A stretch of 64,000 bases of DNA from Bradyrhizobium arachidis (GCF_015291705.1 NZ_CP030050.1:8680001-8744000), one strand, 5' to 3'; positions 1 to 8,737 are shown, numbered from the stretch's first letter. Numbers and translations: made by a program. Notes: generated by a model not told the origin, from the letters alone.

Positions 1-84
1 GGCATCATCAACCACGATCTGTTTCTGTCGAATGCGGAAGTGCAGCGGGTGATCCGCCGCTCGATCGACGGAACGACCGCATAG
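1..84 (+). CDS. C-terminal end of an unidentified protein (partial)
   Basis: The frame is open from the first base and stops with TAG at 82-84. It encodes 27 residues ending in IRRSIDGTTA. The gene starts upstream of the window. Too little is present to name a family, and no function is proposed. Confidence 0.55.
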   Translation, partial: GIINHDLFLSNAEVQRVIRRSIDGTTA

Positions 85-280
85 GAGAGCGCCCGCGCCG
101 AGCCATGCGCAAAGCTTGCTCCCGCGCACGCTCGCTGCGGCTCCAAGGGGAAATGAATTGCAGCTTGCGGATGGAAGACCTATGTTGGGTCTCTAGTCAG
201 GCAGCCGCTCATCGTATGGCGAGAATCTGCAGGGTCGACCTCACGGTGGATGGTTTCCATTCAGCATCGGAGGTGATGCC

Positions 281-751
281 ATGGCCATTGCTCCCACGCT
301 CCAGAAATACCTAGCCGCTGAGAACATCCAGTACGAGGTGATTCCACACGAACTCAGCATGACGTCCGCTCGAACGGCCGAGGCATGCCATATCTCGGGC
401 GACCGCCTCGCCAAGGGCATCGTGTTGCGGCGCGACGGCGGATACATGCTGGCCATCTTGCCCGCATCGCATCATCTCCGCCTGTCGGACCTGAGGACAA
501 GCCTCGGCGACAATGTCCATATGGCCGATGAAACCGAGATCAATCGGCTGTTCAGCGACTGTACTCGCGGTGCAGTTCCTGCCGTCGGCAAATGCTACGG
601 ACTGGATATCATCGTCGACGACAGCATCGGGGCGCAGCCGGACATCTATATGGAAGCCGGCGATCATGAGACGCTGCTTCATATGGGTCACGCGCAGTTT
701 GCGCGCCTGACGGCCAACGCACCGCACGGGCGCTTCAGCGCGCATGACTGA
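281..751 (+). CDS. YbaK/ProX-type aminoacyl-tRNA deacylase
   Basis: A single-domain protein of 156 residues. The motif RLAKGIVLR places a lysine at residue 45, where YbaK, ProXp and the editing domain of prolyl-tRNA synthetase keep their key lysine. Family members hydrolyse mischarged tRNA in trans in the cytoplasm. The length is normal for a free-standing member. The ATG at 281 follows a GGAGGTG at 270-276. A CBS-pair gene follows about 180 bases downstream on the same strand. The family is clear; which mischarged tRNA it edits cannot be read from the sequence. Confidence 0.85.
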   Translation: MAIAPTLQKYLAAENIQYEVIPHELSMTSARTAEACHISGDRLAKGIVLRRDGGYMLAILPASHHLRLSDLRTSLGDNVHMADETEINRLFSDCTRGAVPAVGKCYGLDIIVDDSIGAQPDIYMEAGDHETLLHMGHAQFARLTANAPHGRFSAHD

Positions 752-933
752 GGATTTTGTACACCGCCCATTGCCCTTGCGATCCTGGGCGGGAACTCTG
801 GCCGCGAGCTCGCCGTCATACTGTTCAACAGGGTGGCGGCGAGAGCGTCTGCGCCTGTCTGGTCGGAGTTCGGAAGATGGGGGTGCCGCTGCATTTCATT
901 AACGCACTCGAAACCCACGAACGGAGGCTCGCC

Positions 934-1353
934 ATGAAAGTCAAAGACGTGATGCACAAGGGTGTCGACTGGGTCAGCCCCGACACCCCAATCACCGAGC
1001 TTGCCAAACTGATGCGGGCGCATGACATCGGCTGCATTCCGATCGGCGAGGACGACAAGCTGGTCGGAATGGTGACCGATCGCGATATCGTCTGCAAAGG
1101 GCTCGCGAGCCACAGCTTCGATGCCGGCCGCGCGACGGCGCGTGACGTGATGACCGAGGGCATCCATTGCTGCCGCGAGGACGATGACCTCGCCAAGGCG
1201 ATGCATCATATGGAGAAGCTGCAGGTCCGCAGACTGCCGGTGATCAACAAGAGCAAGCGGATGGTCGGCATCATCAGCCTGGGCGACGTCGGCCATTCCA
1301 CCTCGGGTGACATGCTCACCGAGACCGTCAGGAGCGTTTCGGCGCATCACTGA
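934..1353 (+). CDS. CBS domain-pair protein
   Basis: 139 residues consisting of two CBS motifs, roughly residues 5-60 (VKDVMHKGVDWVSPD, then GMVTDRDIV) and 70-125 (ARDVMTEGIHC, then GIISLGDV). Paired CBS domains bind adenosyl nucleotides and usually regulate a partner or sense energy state; there is no enzymatic domain. The frame is open back to 757, but I choose the ATG at 934 because an ACGGAGG ribosome-binding site lies seven bases before it and the domain starts there. No partner gene is adjacent, so its target is unknown. Confidence 0.88.
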   Translation: MKVKDVMHKGVDWVSPDTPITELAKLMRAHDIGCIPIGEDDKLVGMVTDRDIVCKGLASHSFDAGRATARDVMTEGIHCCREDDDLAKAMHHMEKLQVRRLPVINKSKRMVGIISLGDVGHSTSGDMLTETVRSVSAHH

Positions 1354-1634
1354 ACTTGCGGCCAGGACTTACGGCCAAGGCTCCTCTCGCGATCGCCGTT
1401 CGAACGGGCGTTGAGGGGAGCCCGAGCCATGCGCTCATCATGCAACCATCGCGCGGCTCAGAAGCGACGGCGCGATGTGGCTTATTTTGCGCCGGAGTGA
1501 ATGCAAAGCGGGTTCGCTCGATCACTCCAGCTGCGGCGACGCTTCGGCGCGCAACCTACGACCGAGCGCCGTCGCGCGGCCGGGAAGGAACGCCGTCGAA
1601 TGGTATCGCAGAAAGTCGAGGAATATCGCAGGCT

Positions 1635-1709
1635 TGGCGCTCCCTAGGGGAATCGAACCCCTGTTTCAGCCTTGAGAGGGCCGCGTCCTAACCGCTAGAC
1701 GAAGGGAGC
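1635..1709 (-). tRNA. tRNA-Glu (CTC)
   Basis: Read on the minus strand from 1709. The acceptor strands GCTCCCT and AGGGAGC pair fully. The anticodon stem CGGCC/GGCTG carries loop CTCTCAA, giving anticodon CTC (Glu). The T arm is CAGGG-GTTCGAT-CCCTA-like, and the discriminator G is followed by an encoded CCA at 1635-1637. The length of 75 bases is normal. No other gene lies within 280 bases upstream of it on the plus-strand side. Confidence 0.93.
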
Positions 1710-1766
1710 GTGAGGGCTAGCCAATAGCCTCGAAATTTGTTCGCCGCAAGGACCCGAACCGCCCTT

Positions 1767-2111
1767 TTACGGCTCATTGGCAAATTTCAGCTTTCCGGCG
1801 GGCTTCAGGGTGTGGGCGTCGAAGGTGCGGATCTCGGTCACTCCGCCGATATCGAGCGTGACCACCAGCCGGTCGCCGGCGACGCCGGTTGCGACGATTT
1901 TGGCGCCCTTGGGCAGGGTGGCAATGACGTCGCCGGCGGTCTCAACCGCCCTTCCCTCCGACTTGAAAAGGCGGTAGCCCACCGCGATCAGGACGGCGCA
2001 GATCGCCAGCGCCGTGGTCAACCCCGCGATCAGCATCATCCGCCGCACCCGCGCGAACAGCGCGGCCTGCTCGGGGGTCGGTTCGGGAACAGCGGTATCA
2101 GACGTCGTCAT
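1767..2111 (-). CDS. small single-pass membrane protein (possibly the DUF6476 group)
   Basis: 114 residues. There is a short acidic N-terminus, then a hydrophobic segment at about residues 28-46 (MLIAGLTTALAICAVLIAVG) and a soluble C-terminal part that reads like a small beta domain (GDRLVVTLDIGGVTEIRTFD). The topology is N-terminal anchor with the bulk outside the membrane. Its ATG (2111-2109) shares bases with the opposing rluD ATG at 2110. Function is not known. The DUF6476 suggestion comes from its general look and is uncertain. Confidence 0.75.
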   Translation of the reverse strand: MTTSDTAVPEPTPEQAALFARVRRMMLIAGLTTALAICAVLIAVGYRLFKSEGRAVETAGDVIATLPKGAKIVATGVAGDRLVVTLDIGGVTEIRTFDAHTLKPAGKLKFANEP

Positions 2112-3117
2112 GGAAAGCTCGGGGTCAGCGCAAAGGTTGGAGGTCGTGGTCGAAGGCTCCGAGGGCTCGCCCCGGCTCGACCGCGTGCTGGCGGCGCGTC
2201 TGCCGGAGCTGTCGCGATCGAGGCTCAAAACCCTGATCCTGGCGGGCGCGGTGAGCCTGAAGGCCGCCGCCATCCGGGACCCCGCTTATCACGTCACATC
2301 CGGCGATACGATCATAATCGACGTGCCGGAAGCGGCGCCCGCAGAGCCCAAGGGCGAGGAGATCGCCCTCGATATCGTGTTCGAGGACGACGACATCATC
2401 GTCATCAACAAGCCCAAGGGCCTCGTCGTGCACCCCGCAGCCGGCCATGAGACCGGCACGCTGGTGAACGCGCTGATCGCCCATTGCGGCGCTTCGCTGT
2501 CGGGCATCGGCGGGGTGCGCCGGCCCGGCATCGTCCATCGGCTCGACAAGGACACGACGGGGCTGATGGTGGTCGCCAAGAACGACATGGCGCATGCCTC
2601 GCTGTCGGCGCAGTTCGCTGATCACGGCCGCACCGGCGAGATGCGGCGCGGCTATATGGCCTTCGCCTGGGGGCTTCCCGGCCGGCATCGCGGCACGGTG
2701 GACGCGCCGATCGACCGCCATCCGCATGCGCGCGAGAAGATGGCGGTGCGCCAGGGCGGCCGCGAGGCCGTGACGCATTGGGAGATCATCGAGAGCTTTG
2801 CCGGGCGCGACGGCAAGGGCGTCGCCGCCCTGCTCGCCTGCGAGCTCGAGACCGGCCGCACCCACCAGATCCGCGTCCACCTCGCCCATATCGGCCATCC
2901 CCTGATGGGCGATGCCGTCTATGGCCCGCATTTCAAGACTAAGGCGAACCAGCTCGGCCCCGAGTCGCAGGCAGCTTTGGCTGCCCTTGGACGGCAGGCC
3001 CTGCATGCCTATCTGCTGGTATTGGAGCACCCCAGGACGGGAGAATTACTCCACTGGGAGGCGGCTCTGCCGGAGGATTTGCTTCTCCTTCAGAGCGTGC
3101 TGAAAGCGGCGCTATGA
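2110..3117 (+). CDS. rluD: RluD/RluA-family 23S rRNA pseudouridine synthase
   Basis: 335 residues. An S4 RNA-binding domain lies at about residues 16-75 (RLDRVLAARLPELSRSRLKTLI), followed by the catalytic domain with HRLDKDTTGLMVVAK; the nucleophilic aspartate is residue 146. The motif GRTHQIRVHLAHIGHPLMGD is typical of the RluA family. RluD modifies uridines in helix 69 of 23S rRNA. The start is set at ATG 2110; the frame is open further upstream, but that part is antisense to the neighbouring membrane-protein gene. rpoH follows in the same direction after 217 bases. RluC- or RluA-type specificity cannot be fully excluded. Confidence 0.88.
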   Translation: MESSGSAQRLEVVVEGSEGSPRLDRVLAARLPELSRSRLKTLILAGAVSLKAAAIRDPAYHVTSGDTIIIDVPEAAPAEPKGEEIALDIVFEDDDIIVINKPKGLVVHPAAGHETGTLVNALIAHCGASLSGIGGVRRPGIVHRLDKDTTGLMVVAKNDMAHASLSAQFADHGRTGEMRRGYMAFAWGLPGRHRGTVDAPIDRHPHAREKMAVRQGGREAVTHWEIIESFAGRDGKGVAALLACELETGRTHQIRVHLAHIGHPLMGDAVYGPHFKTKANQLGPESQAALAALGRQALHAYLLVLEHPRTGELLHWEAALPEDLLLLQSVLKAAL

Positions 3118-3334
3118 CGCAGGCGGTTTCAGAAAAGCGTTACCTTACAAAAAGTTATAGCTGCCACACGGGGACGTGACGTCAGCAATCCTTCCCTTTT
3201 CGACCCCCCATGGGGTATATTGCCCCTGCGTTGAAATTCACCAACGCGGAACATCGCAGCCCGGCCGGCTTTGACACAGCGGTCGTCTGCCTGGCCCGCC
3301 GCTATCGGGGGCCTGAACCTTTGGAGGGCGCACT

Positions 3335-4234
3335 ATGGCCCGTACCGCTGCTTTGCCGATTCTCAATGGAGAATCCGGCCTTTCTCGCTACCTCGCCGAG
3401 ATCCGCAAGTTCCCGATGCTGGAGCCCCAGCAGGAATACATGCTCGCCAAGCGTTGGCGTGAGCATGACGATCGCGACGCGGCGCACCAACTCGTCACCA
3501 GCCACCTCCGGCTCGTCGCCAAGATCGCCATGGGCTATCGCGGCTACGGCCTGCCGATCTCCGAGGTCGTCTCGGAAGGCAATGTCGGCCTGATGCAGGC
3601 GGTGAAGCGTTTCGAACCCGAGAAGGGGTTCCGTCTCGCCACCTACGCGATGTGGTGGATCAAGGCGTCGATTCAAGAGTACATCCTGCGTTCCTGGTCG
3701 CTCGTGAAGATGGGCACCACCGCGAACCAGAAGAAGCTGTTCTTCAACCTGCGCAAGGCGAAGAGCAAGATCAACGCGCTGGACGAAGGCGATCTCCGCC
3801 CCGACCAGGTCGCGACCATTGCCAAGCGCCTCGGCGTGACGGACCAGGACGTGATCGACATGAACCGCCGCCTCGGTGGCGACGCCTCGCTCAACGCCCC
3901 GATCCGCGACGACGGCGAAGCCGGCGAATGGCAGGACTGGCTGGTGGACAATACGCCCAACCAGGAAGCCATGATGGCGGAGCACGAGGAGTATGATCAC
4001 CGCCGTGACGCCCTGAACGGCGCCATGGGCGTGCTCAACCCGCGCGAACGCCGCATCTTCGAGGCCCGCCGCCTCGCCGATGAGCCGATGACGCTGGAAG
4101 ATCTTGCCGCCGAGTTCGGCGTGTCGCGCGAGCGCGTCCGCCAGATCGAGGTCCGCGCCTTCGAGAAGGTGCAGTCCGCGGTCAAGGGCACGATCGCAAG
4201 GCAGGAACAGGCTGCGCTGGAAGCCGCGCTGTAA
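3335..4234 (+). CDS. rpoH: RNA polymerase heat-shock sigma factor RpoH (sigma-32)
   Basis: 299 residues, the usual RpoH size. Region 2 contains HLRLVAKIAMGYRGYGLPISEVVSEG and the -10-binding segment FRLATYAMWWIKASIQEYILRSWSLVK. The RpoH box NQKKLFFNLRK follows at about residues 128-138. Region 4 ends in FGVSRERVRQIEVRAFEKV. It directs RNA polymerase to heat-shock promoters. A TGGAGGG ribosome-binding site sits before the ATG. A strong terminator closes the gene. Rhizobia often carry several rpoH copies; which copy this is cannot be told here. Confidence 0.97.
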   Translation: MARTAALPILNGESGLSRYLAEIRKFPMLEPQQEYMLAKRWREHDDRDAAHQLVTSHLRLVAKIAMGYRGYGLPISEVVSEGNVGLMQAVKRFEPEKGFRLATYAMWWIKASIQEYILRSWSLVKMGTTANQKKLFFNLRKAKSKINALDEGDLRPDQVATIAKRLGVTDQDVIDMNRRLGGDASLNAPIRDDGEAGEWQDWLVDNTPNQEAMMAEHEEYDHRRDALNGAMGVLNPRERRIFEARRLADEPMTLEDLAAEFGVSRERVRQIEVRAFEKVQSAVKGTIARQEQAALEAAL

Positions 4235-4280
4235 AGCGAGGTTTTAGCGCCTACGAATTGGCGGATCGAGAACACGAAAA

Positions 4281-4305
4281 AGCCGGCGGCAACGCCGGCT
4301 TTTTT
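4281..4305 (+). terminator. Rho-independent terminator of rpoH
   Basis: Perfect 8-bp stem AGCCGGCG / CGCCGGCT around loop GCAA (4289-4292), followed by TTTTT from 4301. Confidence 0.93.
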
Positions 4306-4373
4306 GTTTGGGGCAACCATGAGTGTTTCCGCGCTCGTCCTTCCTTCTCCCCTTGTGGGAGAGCGCCCGCCGC

Positions 4374-4886
4374 TCAATAAAACGCGCGAAAATAATCCGC
4401 GAGCGATTCCGGCTCGACCTGATCTTCCAACTGCGCCGGCGTCTCGTCGAGCAGCGCGCTCGCCTGCGTCTTGTAGTCGGCGGAGACCACGTCCGGCTGA
4501 TCAGCGCCGCGGCTGAGCATGCCGCGATAGGCCTCGTAAGCTGCCTGCGTGCCGATGAAGATGCAGACGCAATGAAGCGGCTCGGCGTAGAGATAGAGAA
4601 TGTTCCCGCCGTTCCGGTGCGTCACGAAGCGGTGCGGCGGCAGCGCGCGCAGCGCCTTCTGGCCCGCTGCGTCGTTGGCGACCTGCACACGAAAACCGGC
4701 AGAGGCGAGATAAAAGCTGTTCTTGTCGAGGAACGGCTTGCTCGGCGTCTCCAGCGCCACCAACAGCGAGGCGCACAGTGACAGCACGATCGCCGGCATC
4801 ACGCCGACCGCACGCAAGGCCCGGCGAGACGGCGTCGCCACGCGAAAATCGGCACGTACCGCGCTGTCCAGCGAGACCGCCATCAC
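4374..4886 (-). CDS. conserved-looking membrane-anchored protein, function unknown
   Basis: 170 residues with one hydrophobic segment at about residues 27-46 (VGVMPAIVLSLCASLLVALE) and a soluble part of about 120 residues that is probably exported. A single CVC pair sits at LHCVCIFIG. No family is recognised. It converges with rpoH and diverges from the gene at 4987. Two adjacent ATG codons (MM) start the frame, so the exact start differs by at most one residue. Confidence 0.7.
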   Translation of the reverse strand: MMAVSLDSAVRADFRVATPSRRALRAVGVMPAIVLSLCASLLVALETPSKPFLDKNSFYLASAGFRVQVANDAAGQKALRALPPHRFVTHRNGGNILYLYAEPLHCVCIFIGTQAAYEAYRGMLSRGADQPDVVSADYKTQASALLDETPAQLEDQVEPESLADYFRAFY

Positions 4887-4986
4887 ACACCCCCTTGCAA
4901 CGCCTGGCGCAGAACCGAGCTTGCCTTGAACCCGCGCGGCCGGTCAACCGACCCAAAATGACCGACAGCATCCATGGACGGACACT

Positions 4987-5328
4987 GTGTCGATCATCCT
5001 GCAATCCACCGTCGGCGGCTTCTCTGCCCAGTTCATGCGCAAGCTGCCGCTGGTCGAGCAAGCCATGCGCGAGCACGGACTCGAGCCGTCCGAGTTCGTG
5101 ATCTCCAAGGATTATGCATCGACTGCGACGGTGCCGTTCGTCGGCCCGTTCTTCTACGATTACAGCGTATTCTTCGGCGACGAGAAGTTCACCGTCACCG
5201 AGCCGAACGACATGGTCTTCCTGGACTACTTCTTCAAACGCGTGCTGGCGGCGGACGGTCCGCCCGAGGTGCCGCGGCGGCCGGGATTGATCCGGCGGCT
5301 GTTCGGCTGGATGGCGGAGGCGGTTTAG
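4987..5328 (+). CDS. small protein of unknown function
   Basis: 113 residues, no signal peptide and no clear membrane segment. It is aromatic-rich in the middle (FVGPFFYDYSVFFGDEKF) and basic at the C-terminus (PRRPGLIRRLFGWM), where an amphipathic helix is likely. Codon usage matches neighbouring genes and it fills the space cleanly, so I believe it is real. No family is recognised. An intergenic palindrome of family A starts six bases after its stop. Confidence 0.7.
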   Translation: MSIILQSTVGGFSAQFMRKLPLVEQAMREHGLEPSEFVISKDYASTATVPFVGPFFYDYSVFFGDEKFTVTEPNDMVFLDYFFKRVLAADGPPEVPRRPGLIRRLFGWMAEAV

Positions 5329-5334
5329 CTGCTC

Positions 5335-5437
5335 GTCATTCCGGGGCGCGCGCAGCGCGAGCCCGGAATCCATCGAACCGCAGCGTCAGTGGATGAATGG
5401 ATTCCGGGCTCGCGACTTCGTCGCGCCCCGGAATGAC
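5335..5437. repeat. Intergenic palindrome, family A copy 1
   Basis: Starts GTCATTCCGGGGCGCG and ends CGCGCCCCGGAATGAC, with an inner inverted pair GAGCCCGGAATCCAT / ATGGATTCCGGGCTCG. The element folds into one long imperfect hairpin between convergent genes. Confidence 0.9.
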
Positions 5438-5445
5438 GGCGATGG

Positions 5446-6072
5446 CTACTCGCCCCATGCCCGCGCCAGCGTCGCGAGCCAGCAGCCTTCGCAATAGCGC
5501 GCGTCCTTGTAGTCGATCCAGTTGTGGGCATAGACGCGGTCGAGCGGGATGTCGTAGCGCGCGCGCAGGACCTTGACGAGGATCTTCCAGGCCGCGACCT
5601 GCGCTTCGGTCGGACCTGTGGTGACATCGGGATAGTTGCCGGCGAACTCGACGCCGATCGAATTGTCGCGGACCACCTGGCGATAGGTCGACCTGTTGTC
5701 GATGTACTTGTTGTCGTTGCGGTTGGCGCCGTCGCCATGGGTCGGCACCAGGTTTTCCGCCACCGCCCAATAGACCGTGCCGTCGGTCTCGACCCACACA
5801 GTGACGCCGCGGCGGGTCGGATTCTTCGCCTGCTCCGCGGCGCCGCCGCGCGCCGAGCCTGATGGCCCCTCGGTCTGGTGCACGATGATGTTGCGCCAGG
5901 CATGGGCGCTCTGGACATCGCCCCACGGCGCCAGCCAGACGATCTTCAGGCCGGGAATGTCGGGCGTGCCGGAGGCGCGCGCGAGCTTTGCGAGCTCGGC
6001 GTCGGTTGCGGCAGCTGGTGCGGTCAGGAGGAGAGCGGCGAAAATCGCCGCGAACAGGCGAGACATCATCAT
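5446..6072 (-). CDS. exported N-acetylmuramoyl-L-alanine amidase (Amidase_2)
   Basis: 208 residues starting with a signal peptide (MSRLFAAIFAALLLTAPAAAT). The Amidase_2 fold is shown by NIIVHQTEG (zinc-ligand histidine), the central VPTHGDGANRND, GVEFAGNYPDV, and the C-terminal YAHNWIDYKDARYCEGC. It cleaves the bond between MurNAc and the stem peptide in the periplasm. Three ATG codons in a row lie at 6064-6072; the frame extends to 6222, but that stretch overlaps the upstream diguanylate cyclase gene. The cyclase ends 35 bases upstream, so both may share a transcript. Confidence 0.85.
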   Translation of the reverse strand: MMMSRLFAAIFAALLLTAPAAATDAELAKLARASGTPDIPGLKIVWLAPWGDVQSAHAWRNIIVHQTEGPSGSARGGAAEQAKNPTRRGVTVWVETDGTVYWAVAENLVPTHGDGANRNDNKYIDNRSTYRQVVRDNSIGVEFAGNYPDVTTGPTEAQVAAWKILVKVLRARYDIPLDRVYAHNWIDYKDARYCEGCWLATLARAWGE

Positions 6073-6106
6073 GCGGGTCCAATAACGAACCCGATCGTAG
6101 CAGGCT

Positions 6107-7309
6107 TTACGCGAATGTGCGCTTGCTCTCGACGGGTTCGGGTGCGAGCGGCGGGGCCGGATCGTAAACCGCAAAATCGTTCTTGCCGTTCTTCTTGGCG
6201 GCATAGAGCGCGTGGTCGGCATATGCGATCAGCCTATCCGGGAATTGGCCGACGCTGCGGTCCCACTCGGCAACGCCGATCGAGATCGCGATCGGGATGT
6301 CGGTGCCGGTGCAGCTCGCGGCATCCTGCCGGCACACCTCGAGCACGCGGCGGGCGATCATCGCTCCTTCGCGCAAGGAGGAGGACGGCAGCACGACGCA
6401 GAACTCGTCGCCACCGGTGCGGGCGAGCATGTCGCCGGGCCGCAGGCGCGTCTGCGCCATCAGGGTGAAGTGCCGCAGGCAGGCATCGCCGGCGGCATGG
6501 CCATGGGTATCGTTGATGGTCTTGAAGCCGTCGAGGTCGATCACCAGCAGCGAGAACGGCTCGCCGCTGCGCTCCGAGCGGGCGCATTCCTCGGACAGGC
6601 GCTGCAACAAATGCCGCCGGTTGGCGACGCCGGTGAGATCGTCGAGCAGCGCGAGGTCGGCGACCTCGCCCCGCAGGCGGTCCATCGCCATCAGGAGGAA
6701 GCCGAAATTGAGCGTCATCGACAGGAACAGCAGCACCAGCACCATGACGGCATGGGCCTGGCCGCCAGCCCTTGCCGAGAAATCGTAGCCGAGCAGATTG
6801 CCGCCGGCGCGGACGAGGAAGATCGCGATGATGGCGAAAATGACGATGGCGGACAGACGCGCGCCCGGACTGACGCGGCCCTCCGGCGGCGACAACAGCA
6901 GATGCAGCGCGAGCACAAGCGGCAGGGCCTGGCCCAGCGTGTAGCTGAGCATCCGCAGCTGCATGTGCTCGAAGCCGACCATGAAGACCACGACGCCGGT
7001 GAGGCTCAACGCGCCCACCCCACCCATGGCGCGCCAGGAGACCGGCCGGTCGTAGAAGCGCTGGATGCCCATCGCGGCGAGGCAGCTCGCTGCGATGACC
7101 CCGGCAGCGCCGAGCAGAAGCGGCAAGGGCGAGGCGACGAACAGGCGGGCCAGGGCCGTCGTGGCGCCGGCGGCGCCGACGAAGGCTGATGCCATCCAGA
7201 ACCGTGCGGCGGCGAATTTCGGATAGGAGCGCGCCACATAGGCCCAGATCAGGCCGAGCGCCAGGAAGTTGACGACGAAGACGGTCCAGAGTGTCGGAAC
7301 GTTCAGCAT
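6107..7309 (-). CDS. membrane-bound diguanylate cyclase (GGDEF)
   Basis: About 400 residues. The N-terminal half has six or seven hydrophobic segments and no recognised sensor motif. The C-terminal GGDEF domain has the intact signature GGDEF at residues 299-303, so it should make cyclic di-GMP from GTP. No EAL domain is present. I start at the ATG at 7309 (MLNVPTLWTVFVVNF); the frame continues to a GTG at 7408 with an ATG at 7372 between, so the start is uncertain by up to 33 residues. An allosteric RxxD motif was not confirmed. Confidence 0.88.
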   Translation of the reverse strand: MLNVPTLWTVFVVNFLALGLIWAYVARSYPKFAAARFWMASAFVGAAGATTALARLFVASPLPLLLGAAGVIAASCLAAMGIQRFYDRPVSWRAMGGVGALSLTGVVVFMVGFEHMQLRMLSYTLGQALPLVLALHLLLSPPEGRVSPGARLSAIVIFAIIAIFLVRAGGNLLGYDFSARAGGQAHAVMVLVLLFLSMTLNFGFLLMAMDRLRGEVADLALLDDLTGVANRRHLLQRLSEECARSERSGEPFSLLVIDLDGFKTINDTHGHAAGDACLRHFTLMAQTRLRPGDMLARTGGDEFCVVLPSSSLREGAMIARRVLEVCRQDAASCTGTDIPIAISIGVAEWDRSVGQFPDRLIAYADHALYAAKKNGKNDFAVYDPAPPLAPEPVESKRTFA

Positions 7310-7703
7310 GGCGCGTGCGGCGCGTGCAGCGTCCCGCCCCCCGTCCGTGGCAGCCGTCCGTCCATGACCCATCCCCGTTTTCTTGCGGAGAAGAATGCGC
7401 GCCTGCACTTAACGGAGTCTCACCGCGATCCGTCAAAGCGCGCCTTTGGTTTTGGATTCATGAACGGCGAGCGCCCGTTGCCGGATCGTTAGCCATGCCG
7501 CCGGCGCCGCTTCGATGCGGATTCGCGGGCCAAAATCACCCCAAAATGCATCTGAGCTGTGGATAACGCGATGACACCGATGTGACAGCGCGGGGCAGAA
7601 AGCTGCGAATCTGCTGAGTTTGTCATCGAGGATGTTGCGAGGCTGGCCCTCCGCCGAGCATCCCTCGTGTCGCGTTTAACCATGAACCCTTTGAGAGGAT
7701 ACT
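7310..7703. other. Intergenic region, no gene seen
   Basis: About 390 bases between the start of the diguanylate cyclase gene (minus) and the Lys/Ala microprotein (plus). It may contain the 5' end of the former if the GTG at 7408 is used. I see no RNA gene and no convincing -35/-10 pair. Confidence 0.5.
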
Positions 7704-7772
7704 ATGGCTAAGAAAGCGAAGAAGGCGGCGAAGAAGAAGGCGAAGAAGGCCAAGAAGGCGAAGAAGAAGTAA
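7704..7772 (+). CDS. 22-residue Lys/Ala-only microprotein
   Basis: An ATG-to-TAA frame of 22 codons encoding, after the initial Met, only lysine (15) and alanine (6). A GAGAGG ribosome-binding site ends seven bases before the ATG, and a strong terminator lies about 70 bases downstream. The composition recalls the C-terminal tails of histone H1-like and HU-extension proteins, which bind DNA or RNA non-specifically. I infer a nucleic-acid-binding role. It is too short for standard gene callers, and expression is unproven. Confidence 0.6.
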   Translation: MAKKAKKAAKKKAKKAKKAKKK

Positions 7773-7844
7773 CGAGGCTTCTTTTTCTTTGCCCGGGTGG
7801 AGCCTCGCTCCGCCCGGGTATCGGGTCAGGCTGGTTTGAAGGTG

Positions 7845-7867
7845 GCGGGCAACAGGCCCGCTTTTTT
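7845..7867 (+). terminator. Rho-independent terminator behind the microprotein gene
   Basis: Stem GCGGGC / GCCCGC with loop AACAG, followed by six T residues. A second, T-less hairpin GCCCGGG / CCCGGG lies just before it at 7791-7818. Confidence 0.9.
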
Positions 7868-7893
7868 ATTTGGCGCGTTCCGCTGCTGTTTCT

Positions 7894-8034
7894 CCCTCTC
7901 CCCGTTCTTACGGGGAGAGGGTTGGGCTGAGGGGCTTCTCTCAACATGCGAGATCGTCGATGGACCTGTCCCCCTCACCCGCATCCCATCTGCGATCGGA
8001 TGCGACCTCTCCCCGCAGGCGGGGAGAGGTGAAG
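7894..8034. repeat. Intergenic palindrome, family F copy 1
   Basis: CCTCTCCCCGTTCTTACGG, GGAGAGGGTTGGGCTGAGG and the mirrored CCCCTCACCCGCATCC and CTCTCCCCGCAGGCGGGGAG form nested hairpins. The same core recurs at 18801 and 48809. An extra GGGGAGAGGTGAAG copy follows at 8043-8056. Confidence 0.85.
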
Positions 8035-8059
8035 AAGGCAGTGGGGAGAGGTGAAGAGC

Positions 8060-8671
8060 CTACCGCTCCGCAAATGCCAGCTTGGCACCGAGCGCGGCAA
8101 AGCCGGCCGCAAAGCTGCGGCGCAGCCAGGTCATCACGGCGGGGCGGGAGATCACGCGCTCGCGCACGGAGGCGGCGCAGAGGCCGTAGATGACGAACAC
8201 GGCAAAGGTCATCGCCATGAAGGCGCCGCTCAATTCCAGCATCCGCGCCAGCACATGCGCCTCGTCCGCGGCGATGAACTGCGGCAGGAAGGCGAGGAAG
8301 AAGATCGACAGTTTTGGATTGAGGATGTTGATCAGAAAGCCGGTGACGATGACGCGGCCGGCTGACCGCTCCTTGATCCTGCTCTCGACCGCGAGCGCTC
8401 CCGTCTCACGCAGCGCCTGCCAGGACATGTAGAGCAGATAGAGCACGCCGCACCATTTCAGCGCGGCGAAAGCGAGCGCGCTGGTGTGCAGCACGGCGGC
8501 AAGCCCGAGCATCGCCGCCATCATGTGCGGCACGATCCCGAGCGTGCAGCCGAAGGCGGCCGCGACGCTGGCGCGCGAGCCACGCGTCAACGCCGCCGCC
8601 AATGTGTAGAGCACGCCGGTGCCGGGCGAGGCGACGACGATCAGCGAGGTGAGCAGGAAGGACCAGGTCAT
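8060..8671 (-). CDS. LysE/RhtB-family amino-acid exporter
   Basis: 203 residues with about six hydrophobic segments. The N-terminus MTWSFLLTSLIVVASPGTGVL carries the family's P-G-P-like turn (SPGTGV), and INILNPKLSIFFLAFLPQF is the typical central LNPK motif. Members export amino acids or homoserine lactones through the inner membrane. The substrate is not predictable. A second LysE-type gene lies at 21498, which carries the classic PGP. Confidence 0.88.
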   Translation of the reverse strand: MTWSFLLTSLIVVASPGTGVLYTLAAALTRGSRASVAAAFGCTLGIVPHMMAAMLGLAAVLHTSALAFAALKWCGVLYLLYMSWQALRETGALAVESRIKERSAGRVIVTGFLINILNPKLSIFFLAFLPQFIAADEAHVLARMLELSGAFMAMTFAVFVIYGLCAASVRERVISRPAVMTWLRRSFAAGFAALGAKLAFAER

Positions 8672-8737
8672 GGGCGGACCTTATCAGTCCGCCTCGCGGC
8701 ACGAAAGCCGGACCCTCGCTCCCAGAACATTGGCCCC

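Noticed and set aside
3271..3306. TTGACA upstream of rpoH as part of a promoter
   Set aside because: No -10 hexamer lies at 16-18 bases. TATATT at 3216 also lacks a good -35. I could not decide on a promoter.
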